Origin: Demequina activiva
GTDB lineage: Bacteria > Actinomycetota > Actinomycetes > Actinomycetales > Demequinaceae
Direction of reading: 5' to 3'
Assembly (NCBI RefSeq): GCF_016862815.1
Contig: NZ_BONR01000002.1
Coordinates: forward strand, 310,001-374,000
Length of the DNA: 64,000 nt
Made by a program: the position numbers and the translations under genes. The notes under the pieces are model-generated. The model made no database searches, was not told where the DNA came from, and saw nothing but the letters and a program-made list of their open reading frames with translations. Shown piece by piece: positions 56,834 through 64,000 of this stretch (the stretch's first letter is position 1; the number at the start of each line of letters is the position of its first letter).

Positions 56834-58513
56834 ATGCCCGACGAGATCCACGACCGCGCGCGCTACCGCCGCATCCTGCGCTTCGCGGCGCGACACCTCG
56901 CGGTCACCTGGTGGTACGAGATCCTGCTCCCGCGCATCGGCCTGCGCAGGGTCGCGGAGCGCACCCGCACGGCCCGCATGCGCACGTTCGCGCGGCGCTT
57001 CCGGGGACTCGCCGTCGATCTGGGCGGGCTCATGATCAAGCTGGGACAGTTCATGTCCTCACGCCTGGACGTGCTTCCACCAGAGATCACCAAGGAGCTG
57101 GAGGACCTCCAGGACGAGGTTCCGGCAGTGCCGTTCGACGCCATCCGCGAGCTTGCGGAGCACGAGCTGGGACTGCCGCTCGAGCGCGTCTTCTCGACCA
57201 TCGACACCGAGCCGGTCGCCGCGGCCTCCTTGGGCCAGGTCTACCGTGCGGTCCTGACGGACAGCGAGTCTCACGACACAGGCTTCGCCGGCGTCGTGAT
57301 GAAGGTGCAGCGTCCCGGCATCGGCGACATCGTGGCGATCGATCTCGCCGCGTTGCGACGTGTGGGTCGATGGCTCAGTCGCGTGCGTCTGGTGTCGAGT
57401 CGTGTCGACATCCGCGCACTGATCGAGGAGTTCGCTGACGTCAGTCGAGAGGAGATCGACTACCTCCACGAGGCAGGCAACGCGGAGCGCTTCGCGGCCA
57501 ACTTCGCCGACGACCCCCGTGTCAAGGTGCCCCAGGTGGCGTGGGAGCGCACCACCAGCAGGGTGCTGACTCTCGAGGACGTCACCGCGATCAAGATCAC
57601 GGACCGCGAGCGCCTGAGGGGCGCAGGGATCAAGCCAGCCGAGGTCGCACCCGTGTTCGCAGAGCTCATGTTCGACCAGCTCTTCGAGCACGGCTTCTTC
57701 CACGGCGACCCGCACCCCGGAAACCTGTTCGTGGAACCGGCGGCCCCAGGGGCGGAGGGCCCGCCGTGGCGCCTGACGTTCGTCGACTTCGGGATGATGG
57801 GATCCGTTCCTGACACCCTGCGCGGGTCGCTGCGGGCGCTGGTGATCGCCTCCGCCCAGCGCGACGGCGCCGGGATGGTGAAGGCGATGAGCAACGCAGG
57901 CGTGCTGCTGCCATCCGCGGACACCGTCGAGCTCGAGCGGGTGGTCAGCGAGGTGTTCTCCCGGTTCGGCGGCATGGGCTTCGCCGAGCTGCGGGAGGTG
58001 GACGAGCGGGAGTTCCGCGACTTCGCCATGGAGTTCAGCGACGTCCTGCTGACTCTCCCGTTCCAGCTCCCCGAGGACTTCCTGCTGGTGGTGCGGGCAG
58101 TGTCGCTGACCTCGGGCGTGTGCAGCTCGCTCGATCCTGCCTACAACGTGTGGGACACGGTCGAGCCGTACGCTCAGCGCCTGCTGAGGAGCGAGACGGG
58201 CGACTTCGTGGGCGACTTCGCTCGCGAGGCCACCCAGATCGCAGGCGTCGCATGGCGCCTGCCCAAGCGCTTCGACTCAGTGCTGTCCAGGTTGGAGGAC
58301 GGCAACCTGCCGGTGGCCGCGCCGCGCCTGGAGGCGACCGTCACGCGCTTGGAGCGGACTGCGCGCCGCCTCGTGTCCGCGTTGCTGTTCGCCGCTCTGC
58401 TGCTCGCGGGCGCCCTCGTGCACGCAGACTCGGAGGGCCTGGGCGTCACGCTCATGGTCGCGTCCGGCGTGCCGTTGCTCGTGACCGTCTTCGGTGGCCG
58501 ATCCAAGCGCTAG
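56834..58513 (+). CDS. ABC1/UbiB family protein kinase-like protein
   Basis: 559-residue atypical kinase family member, membrane anchored by two C-terminal helices (residues about 505-550). Family motifs are KLGQFMSSR near 63, the Ala-rich loop AAASLGQVYRA near 129, the lysine in VVMKVQRPG near 155, HGDPHPGNLF near 294 and DFGMMGSVP near 317. UbiB/ADCK proteins aid quinone biology; menaquinone or lipid roles are possible here. Cotranscribed with padR (37 bp). Confidence 0.92.
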   Translation: MPDEIHDRARYRRILRFAARHLAVTWWYEILLPRIGLRRVAERTRTARMRTFARRFRGLAVDLGGLMIKLGQFMSSRLDVLPPEITKELEDLQDEVPAVPFDAIRELAEHELGLPLERVFSTIDTEPVAAASLGQVYRAVLTDSESHDTGFAGVVMKVQRPGIGDIVAIDLAALRRVGRWLSRVRLVSSRVDIRALIEEFADVSREEIDYLHEAGNAERFAANFADDPRVKVPQVAWERTTSRVLTLEDVTAIKITDRERLRGAGIKPAEVAPVFAELMFDQLFEHGFFHGDPHPGNLFVEPAAPGAEGPPWRLTFVDFGMMGSVPDTLRGSLRALVIASAQRDGAGMVKAMSNAGVLLPSADTVELERVVSEVFSRFGGMGFAELREVDEREFRDFAMEFSDVLLTLPFQLPEDFLLVVRAVSLTSGVCSSLDPAYNVWDTVEPYAQRLLRSETGDFVGDFAREATQIAGVAWRLPKRFDSVLSRLEDGNLPVAAPRLEATVTRLERTARRLVSALLFAALLLAGALVHADSEGLGVTLMVASGVPLLVTVFGGRSKR

Positions 58514-58554
58514 GACGCGACTATCCTCGGGTGCAGAACCGAGAGGACGGGACC

Positions 58555-58911
58555 ATGGCAGGGCACAGGATCTTCGGTGTGAGCTTTGCGAGCATCTATC
58601 CGCTGTACGTGACCAAGGTGGAGCGCAAGGGACACTCTGTGGAGGAGCTGCACCAGGTGCTCACCTGGCTCACCGGCTATGACGACGAGGGCCTTCAGGA
58701 GACCGTCGCGGACGGGCGGACCCTCGAGGAGTTCTTCGCGCAGGCGCCGTCGCTCAACCCCCATGCCGGCCTCATCACGGGTGTGATCTGCGGCGTCAGG
58801 GTTGAGGAGATCGAGGATCCCCTCATGCAGCGGATCCGGTGGATGGACAAGCTGGTCGACGAGGTCGCGCGCGGGAAGAAGATGCAGTCGATCCTGCGCG
58901 GTGCCGCCTGA
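58555..58911 (+). CDS. DUF2200 family protein
   Basis: 118-residue protein matching DUF2200: FGVSFASIYPLYVTKVERKG near residue 7, ELHQVLTWLTGYD near 32 and RWMDKLVDEVARGKKMQ near 95. Function unknown. It begins 41 bp after the kinase gene and ends 1 bp before tdk, so it is probably cotranscribed with tdk. Confidence 0.88.
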   Translation: MAGHRIFGVSFASIYPLYVTKVERKGHSVEELHQVLTWLTGYDDEGLQETVADGRTLEEFFAQAPSLNPHAGLITGVICGVRVEEIEDPLMQRIRWMDKLVDEVARGKKMQSILRGAA

Positions 58912-58912
58912 C

Positions 58913-59515
58913 ATGGCCAAGCTCTACTTCCGCTACGGAGCGATGAACTCGTCCAAGACCGCGCTGCTGCTGACCGCGGCGTACAACTACGAGGAGCGCG
59001 ATCAGCGGCCCGTGATCGTGAAGCCTGGGATCGACACCAAGGCGGGCGAGGCAGTGTCCTCGCGCATCGGCGTCGAACGCCCGGTGGACGTGCTGCTGGG
59101 GGCGGACGACTCGCTGCTGGACGCCCTTCGGGCGCATGCGGATCTCGACGACATCGACGCCGTGTTCGTGGACGAGGCACAGTTCCTCACTCCGAGCCAG
59201 GTGGACGAGGCGTTCACGGTGGCCGTCACCCATGGCGTTCCGGTGCTGTGCTACGGACTGCGTGGCGACTTCACCACCCGCTCGTTCCCCGGATCACTGC
59301 GCCTGCTGGAGGTGTCGCACGCGATCGAGGAGCTGAAGACCATCTGCCGTTGCGGCTCGAAGGCGATCTTCAACGCTCGGATCGTGGCAGGCGAGTTCGT
59401 CAGCCACGGAGAGCAGGTCGCGATCGATGGCCAACAGGCGGAGTACGAGTCGCTGTGCGGTCGCTGCTACCTCGAGAAGGTGGGACCGCTGCGAGCGGGT
59501 GCCGGCTCTTCCTGA
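58913..59515 (+). CDS. tdk: thymidine kinase
   Basis: 200-residue type II thymidine kinase of the salvage pathway. Motifs are the P-loop GAMNSSKTALLL near residue 9, VFVDEAQFLTPSQV near 83 with the catalytic Glu, YGLRGDFTTRSFPGS near 112 (lasso/thymidine site) and zinc pairs CRCGSKA near 144 and CGRC near 182. All key residues are present. ATG 58913 lies 1 bp after the DUF2200 stop. Confidence 0.95.
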   Translation: MAKLYFRYGAMNSSKTALLLTAAYNYEERDQRPVIVKPGIDTKAGEAVSSRIGVERPVDVLLGADDSLLDALRAHADLDDIDAVFVDEAQFLTPSQVDEAFTVAVTHGVPVLCYGLRGDFTTRSFPGSLRLLEVSHAIEELKTICRCGSKAIFNARIVAGEFVSHGEQVAIDGQQAEYESLCGRCYLEKVGPLRAGAGSS

Positions 59516-59534
59516 GGGCCGATGCCCGGACCGC

Positions 59535-61286
59535 CTACGAGCGGCGCGGCTTGCGCGGCCCGCGGTCGCCGGACGCGCGCGGGGGGCGCGATGACCCTCG
59601 CGGCCCGCTGTCCGGCTTGAGGTCGATGAGGATGCCGCTGATGCGGGTGCCACCCAGCTTGCGCATGGTGTCCTGCGGAAGCTCGGCCGGCAGGTCCACG
59701 AGAGAGAAGTTGGGGAAGATGCGGATCTGGCCGAAGTCCCCCCGTCCCAGTCCGCCCTCGTTCGCGATCGCTCCCACGATCTGACGCGGCTCGACGCGGT
59801 GGCGCTTGCCCACGGCGATGCGATAGGTGGCCATGGGGCCCGACGGGGGCTGCCGGTCGCGGTCGGCACGGCTCTTCCCGTCCTTGCCGGCCGCACCGCG
59901 GAACTCCTCGCGCCGGGGCTCGTCATTCGGATCGAGCAGCAGCGGCGTGTCGCCCTGTGCGACGACGGCGAGCGCGGCAGCGACATCTGCCTCCGGCACG
60001 TCGTGATGCTCGACGTAGTGGCCGATGATGTCCCGGAAGCGGTCGATCCTGGCGGTCTGCGACAGCGCCGCCGTGATGGCGTCGTCGAAGCGCGACAGGC
60101 GCGTCGCGTTGACGTCGTCGACGCTGGGAAGGTGCATCTGCGTGAGGGATTGACGCGTGGCGCGCTCGATGTTGCTGAGGGTGCGCCGCTCGCGCGGGGT
60201 GACGAAGCTGATCGCATCGCCCGTGCGCCCGGCGCGGCCGGTGCGACCCACGCGGTGGACGTAGGACTCGGTGTCGATGGGGAGGTCGTAGTTGACCACG
60301 TGGCTGATGCGCTCGACGTCGAGTCCGCGCGCCGCCACGTCCGTGGCCACCAGGATGTCGAGCTTGCCGTCCTTGAGCTGCTTGACGGTGCGTTCCCGCT
60401 GAGTCTGCTGCACGTCGCCGTTGATCGCCGCGGCGGCGTACCCACGCGCGCGCAGCCGCTCTGCGAGCGTCTCCGTCTCATTCTTGGTGCGCGTGAACAC
60501 GATCATCGCCTCGAAGTTCTCGACCTCGAGGATGCGCGTGAGCGCGTCCACCTTCTGGGGGTAGGAGACGATCAGGTAGCGCTGGGTGAGGTTGGTCGCG
60601 GTGGTGGTCTTCTTCTTGACCGCGATCTCCTGAGGATCGTTGAGGTACTTGGAGGAGAGCCTGCGAATCTGGGGCGGCATCGTCGCGGAGAACATCGCGA
60701 CCTGCTTGTCATCCGGCGTCTGCGCGAGGATGGTCTCGACATCCTCGGCGAAGCCCATCTTGAGCATCTCGTCCGCCTCGTCGAGCACCAGGAACTTCAG
60801 CTCGGACAGGTCCAGCGTGCCCTTGTCCAGGTGATCCATGATGCGCCCGGGCGTGCCCACGACGATGTGCACGCCCCGGCGCAGCGCTGACAGCTGCACA
60901 CCGTAGCCCTGCCCGCCGTAGACGGGCAGGATGTGAACCGCCTTGCTGTGTCCCGCGTACTGCTCGAAGGCCTCGCACACCTGCAGCGCGAGCTCGCGCG
61001 TCGGGGCGAGCACGAGCGCCTGTGGCTGCTTCTGGCCGCGATCGAGCCGTTCGAGGATGGGCAGGGCGAACGCGGCGGTCTTGCCCGTGCCGGTCTGCGC
61101 GAGTCCCACGACGTCCTGGCCGCCGAGCAGGGTGGGGATGGTGGCGGCCTGGATCGCGGAGGGCTGCTCGTAGCCCACCGCGCTGAGCGCCTTCAGCACC
61201 TGCTCGCCCAGGCCGAGGTCAGCGAAGGTGAGGGTGTCGGTGGCGGTCGAGTCGCTGTCGAGGTCCGCGGAGGAGTCAGAAGGCAT
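59535..61286 (-). CDS. DEAD-box RNA helicase with DbpA-type RNA-binding domain
   Basis: 583-residue ATP-dependent RNA helicase, probably in ribosome assembly or cold adaptation. Motifs: Q motif (GYEQPSAIQAATIP near 38), Walker A AQTGTGKTAAFAL near 59, VLDEADEML near 163, SATMP near 198, HRVGRTGRAG near 345. The C-terminal 490-560 region (GAIANEGGLGRGDFGQIRI) is a DbpA/CsdA RNA-binding domain, followed by a basic RGPRKPRRS tail. Convergent with tdk. Confidence 0.94.
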   Translation of the reverse strand: MPSDSSADLDSDSTATDTLTFADLGLGEQVLKALSAVGYEQPSAIQAATIPTLLGGQDVVGLAQTGTGKTAAFALPILERLDRGQKQPQALVLAPTRELALQVCEAFEQYAGHSKAVHILPVYGGQGYGVQLSALRRGVHIVVGTPGRIMDHLDKGTLDLSELKFLVLDEADEMLKMGFAEDVETILAQTPDDKQVAMFSATMPPQIRRLSSKYLNDPQEIAVKKKTTTATNLTQRYLIVSYPQKVDALTRILEVENFEAMIVFTRTKNETETLAERLRARGYAAAAINGDVQQTQRERTVKQLKDGKLDILVATDVAARGLDVERISHVVNYDLPIDTESYVHRVGRTGRAGRTGDAISFVTPRERRTLSNIERATRQSLTQMHLPSVDDVNATRLSRFDDAITAALSQTARIDRFRDIIGHYVEHHDVPEADVAAALAVVAQGDTPLLLDPNDEPRREEFRGAAGKDGKSRADRDRQPPSGPMATYRIAVGKRHRVEPRQIVGAIANEGGLGRGDFGQIRIFPNFSLVDLPAELPQDTMRKLGGTRISGILIDLKPDSGPRGSSRPPRASGDRGPRKPRRS

Positions 61287-61357
61287 GTGCCAACGGTAGC
61301 CCGCTCACGGGCACCTGGGGGGACGGTGAGCGCGACAGGCGGCTCGCGGCAGCCGGA

Positions 61358-62959
61358 TCATGCCTCGTCGAAGGCGCTTGCGAGGGGCTCGAGCAGGGCC
61401 GGCGCCGCCGGCGCCTCGAAGGCTCCCACATCGGCCGCCACGTACTCGAGATGCCACGACTCGGGCTTCGAGCCTCCGGGTCGTGCCCATCGGGGGTGGA
61501 CCCAGCCGAACCTGTCGCCGTGGGCGCGCATCCACGCCGATGACGCGACATCGAGGTCGACCGCCATGCCCCACCCGTGGTTCGACGTTCCGGGGACGGC
61601 GGCCGTCGCCGGCTTGCGTGAGCGGGTCGTGACCTGGAGTCCGTAGGACCGGTAGGTGTCGGTGACCACGAGGTGGCGACCGGTCTCGGCGTGGTAGGCG
61701 GCATTCGCGTCCGCGAGCGCGCGAGCGGCGTCGCACTGCAGCAGGTGCCCCGCGGCGAAGTCGACCTCGCAGAGGCTGGCGGATGCGACCTGGCCGTTCG
61801 AGCCAGCGACCCCGACGGGCTGGCCGGCCCATCCGTTGGCGCGGGCGGCGACGGCCGAGAGGTTCGCCTCGACGTGCGCGGCGCGGGCCGACGCGACGTC
61901 CTCCTGGTGCTGGACCATGCGTCGATCGTTGATGAGCTCGCGCCTGGCGTTCTCGCCCGCCAGCCACTCGTCATGGGATCTCCTGAGGTCCGCGAGGGAG
62001 GCATCGAGACGGGACTGGGAGGCCTTGACCGCGACGCGTGCGCTCGCGACGGCGTCGGCGTCCGTCCTCTCCGCCTCACGGGCCCCGTCCAGAGCATGGG
62101 TCATCGCTGCGCTGGCCTCGAGGGCCGCCGTCACGGTGGTCGCGCTGGAGACCCTCCGACCCACCGCACCGATGCGATCGGTGGCGTCGGCGAGCTGGGC
62201 ATCGGCGAGCTCGATGGTCGTGTCGAGATCCGCGGCGCTCAGCTCGAGCGCAGCGGCTGCCGTGGCCGCCTCGAGGGAGGCCGCCTGCTGCTGGACCTTG
62301 AGAGTGGCTCGGTCGATCGTCTCGCTGGCCTCGGCGAGCGAAGCGGCGATGTCGTGCGCCTCCTGGCGCGATGTCAGGGACCCTTCGAGCGCCTTGGTCG
62401 CATCCCTGCCTGCCTCCTCGACGCGGTCCGCGATCGCGGCGTCCTGGTGAGCGGCGATCGCGGCGCTCAGATCGGCGCTCGTCGGCGCTGGTGCAGGAGC
62501 GGTCGCCGCGGGATCGGCGGTGGACTTCGCGACCCATTGGTCGGACTCGGGCGCGTTCGCCTCGTCGGGCTCGCCATGAGGGGTCGACGATGTCTCGGTC
62601 GCGCCGTCGACGACGATCTCCACCATCGCGGGCTCGGGCGTGTGCACGACGAGGGGTGCGGGATTCGCTGCGGCAGCGCTCGCATCGGCCACCGCCTTCT
62701 CGAGAGCCGCCGCTGCCGCCGCGACGTCGTCCTCCTCCAAGACGACCTTCGCCTCGTGCGCCACTCGCTCGGCTGCGCTGAGGCTCTCGTCGAGGGCCCG
62801 CCGGTCGGACTGAAGCTCGTGCGCGGCAGCGCGCGCCTCAGCGACGGCGACGTGCGTGCGCACGGCGTCTGTGCCGTGCGCGCTGAACAGGCCGATGGCG
62901 AAGCACGTGAGGGTGACGGAGGCCGCGATGTCACGGAAGGGCAGAGGAGGCAGGTGCAT
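61358..62959 (-). CDS. VanY-type D,D-carboxypeptidase with long coiled-coil region
   Basis: 533-residue exported protein. A membrane/signal segment (SVTLTCFAIGLFSAH) lies at residues 12-28. An Ala/Glu/Asp-rich region (about 30-370) is predicted to form coiled coil. The C-terminal VanY domain has TYRSYGLQV near 440, SNHGWGMAVDLD near 462 with the zinc His and Asp, and SWHLEY near 505 with the second His and base Glu. It probably trims peptidoglycan stem peptides. ATG 62959 is chosen because the signal segment then sits near the N-terminus. Confidence 0.87.
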   Translation of the reverse strand: MHLPPLPFRDIAASVTLTCFAIGLFSAHGTDAVRTHVAVAEARAAAHELQSDRRALDESLSAAERVAHEAKVVLEEDDVAAAAAALEKAVADASAAAANPAPLVVHTPEPAMVEIVVDGATETSSTPHGEPDEANAPESDQWVAKSTADPAATAPAPAPTSADLSAAIAAHQDAAIADRVEEAGRDATKALEGSLTSRQEAHDIAASLAEASETIDRATLKVQQQAASLEAATAAAALELSAADLDTTIELADAQLADATDRIGAVGRRVSSATTVTAALEASAAMTHALDGAREAERTDADAVASARVAVKASQSRLDASLADLRRSHDEWLAGENARRELINDRRMVQHQEDVASARAAHVEANLSAVAARANGWAGQPVGVAGSNGQVASASLCEVDFAAGHLLQCDAARALADANAAYHAETGRHLVVTDTYRSYGLQVTTRSRKPATAAVPGTSNHGWGMAVDLDVASSAWMRAHGDRFGWVHPRWARPGGSKPESWHLEYVAADVGAFEAPAAPALLEPLASAFDEA

Positions 62960-63214
62960 GCGAGAGGGTGGCTCGGGACTGGGACGCGCGCCCACGGCCG
63001 TGGCCGGGGAGCGTCGCCGTGCGCGCCACGTTCAGGTTCGTGGCGCGTGCGGCGTCGTCGTCGCCGAAGCGAGCGGCACTGTGGTGGCTGCCCGGGGTTC
63101 CAGGCCGGGTGAGGGCTCTGCGACAGAGACCTTCGCCCACAGTTCGCGGTTCGGTGCGACAGGCGGTGAACGCGTCGCACCCACCGAGCGTTCCTGCCGC
63201 ACGTGTGACAAGCG

Positions 63215-63859
63215 TCACTGGCTCGCGTTTCGTCCTTCGCTCGCGGCGGCGTGGACTGGAAGGCGTACCACGCGCATCGGCGCGCACGCATGGAGGATCG
63301 CAGCCACCACGAAGCCTGCGGCGGCGATGGCGGCGACGCTGCCGACCACGGACGCCAGGCCGTGAGCGGGATCGAGGAACGGATAGGGGACCCACCCGTC
63401 GGTCAGGGCGCGAGCGAACAGGTAGGCGAGCCACGCCGCGGGCACCGCGAGCACGGTCCACCACGTCCGCACGGGAAGTCGCGACCCCTGTCCCACCAGG
63501 AACCAGTCGGCGACGAGGATCGCGCCCGTGCCGCCGTGGAGCACGAGGTTGGCCCACGGGAAGACGGGCGTGGCCACCCCGGAGAGCAGCCACCAGTAGA
63601 CCACCCCGGTGACGACTCCGTAGGTGGCGGCGTTGACGCGCAGGAGAGCGATCCACCGCGGCTCCTGGGCCCCGGTGACGGCCGCGCCGGTGAGTGCGAC
63701 GACGGCAGTGATGGCGGCCAGCGGGGTGAAATAGCCCGGGAGCTCTGCCCAGGTGAAGGTGCCGAAGGTGAGATCCGCCCACGCCTGCACCCCGAGGGCG
63801 GCGACGATGACGGCTGCTGCCGTCAGCCGCATGGCTGCGATGGTGGCGACCTTGCTCAC
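63215..63859 (-). CDS. Pr6Pr family membrane protein
   Basis: 214-residue protein with six predicted membrane helices, similar to the Pr6Pr/FAR-17a-AIG1-like family; the conserved NLVLHGGTGAILVADWFLV near 105 and PYPFLDP near 160 support this. Function unknown. GTG 63859 has TAAAGT at 63867-63872 seven bases upstream, a leaderless arrangement. The gap to the VanY gene (62960-63214) holds nothing convincing. Confidence 0.85.
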   Translation of the reverse strand: MSKVATIAAMRLTAAAVIVAALGVQAWADLTFGTFTWAELPGYFTPLAAITAVVALTGAAVTGAQEPRWIALLRVNAATYGVVTGVVYWWLLSGVATPVFPWANLVLHGGTGAILVADWFLVGQGSRLPVRTWWTVLAVPAAWLAYLFARALTDGWVPYPFLDPAHGLASVVGSVAAIAAAGFVVAAILHACAPMRVVRLPVHAAASEGRNASQ

Positions 63860-63984
63860 GGTCCCTACTTTACGCAGACTTTGCTCTATAGAGAATCAGA
63901 CGCGCCCGAACTGTGACGAAGTGCATAACGTGGCGTTCCGCCGGACACCGGTGTCCGAGTCCCGACGTATGACACGCTGATCAG

Positions 63985-64000
63985 GTGACCACCCAAGACC
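63985..64000 (+). CDS. possible gene start at the window edge
   Basis: A GTG at 63985 opens a frame reading MTTQD that runs off the window. The preceding 63873-63984 contain no other feature. Too short to identify. Confidence 0.25.

Overview
The window is a high-GC actinobacterial chromosome segment. Marker genes that are actinobacterial or typical of the phylum are whiA, rbpA, opcA, an uvrC-rapZ-yvcK-whiA cluster and scpAB next to a parA gene. The order uvrA-uvrC-rapZ-yvcK-whiA-gap-pgk-tpi-secG-rbpA-(pgl-opcA-zwf-tkt)-ctaB resembles Micrococcales (Cellulomonadaceae/Demequinaceae-like). That placement is inference from gene content only. An oxygen-sensitive class III ribonucleotide reductase (nrdDG) alongside heme o synthase suggests a facultative anaerobe.

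Regions. (1) 1-9.8 kb: end of uvrA, uvrC, the rapZ-yvcK-whiA regulatory trio, lower glycolysis (gap, hairpin, pgk, tpiA), secG, rbpA and a SelW-like redox protein. (2) 9.8-15.1 kb, minus strand: pentose-phosphate operon tkt-zwf-opcA-pgl. (3) 15.3-24.5 kb, plus strand: ctaB, xerD, parA, scpA, scpB, rluB, aroH, tyrA, cmk, plsC, der, mostly translationally coupled. (4) 24.5-30.8 kb: two small conserved proteins, a membrane GGDEF protein, then nrdD-nrdG-dihydroorotate dehydrogenase-like gene behind a promoter with two NrdR boxes. (5) 30.8-39.3 kb: lipid metabolism, with fadD, a fadA-fabG-maoC-thioesterase operon and a divergent tetR-acyl-CoA dehydrogenase pair. (6) 39.4-42.6 kb: DUF2254 membrane protein, flavin monooxygenase, YitT-like membrane protein and tRNA-Pro(GGG).

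(7) 42.7-51.9 kb: a compact, visibly less GC-rich integrated element. It is bounded by a 44-bp perfect direct repeat (3' end of tRNA-Pro at the left, an orphan copy at 51820-51863 at the right). It carries a tyrosine integrase, a regulator, a divergent Xre/Xis/HTH_36 early module, a HEPN-like/RES NAD-targeting toxin candidate and a DUF1643-like protein. It also carries a complete candidate restriction-modification system: a C-type controller with a recognisable C-box, an HNH nuclease overlapping it by 4 bp, and a beta-class DNA methyltransferase convergent to it. No capsid, packaging, conjugation or obvious replicase genes are present, so it looks like a satellite-like or mobilisable defence island. 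The C-box overlaps the first codon of the divergent DUF1643-like ORF, which may tie that gene to the restriction switch.

(8) 51.9-64 kb: core genes again. These are an RsmC-like methyltransferase, a small protein with an Rv0428c-N-like domain, an SDR/DUF2867 fusion, a cytidine-deaminase-fold protein, PadR, a UbiB-like kinase, DUF2200, thymidine kinase, a DEAD-box helicase, a VanY-like peptidase with a coiled coil, and a Pr6Pr-type membrane protein. Many genes across the window have a -10-like hexamer ending 6-7 nt before the start codon, suggesting frequent leaderless transcription.
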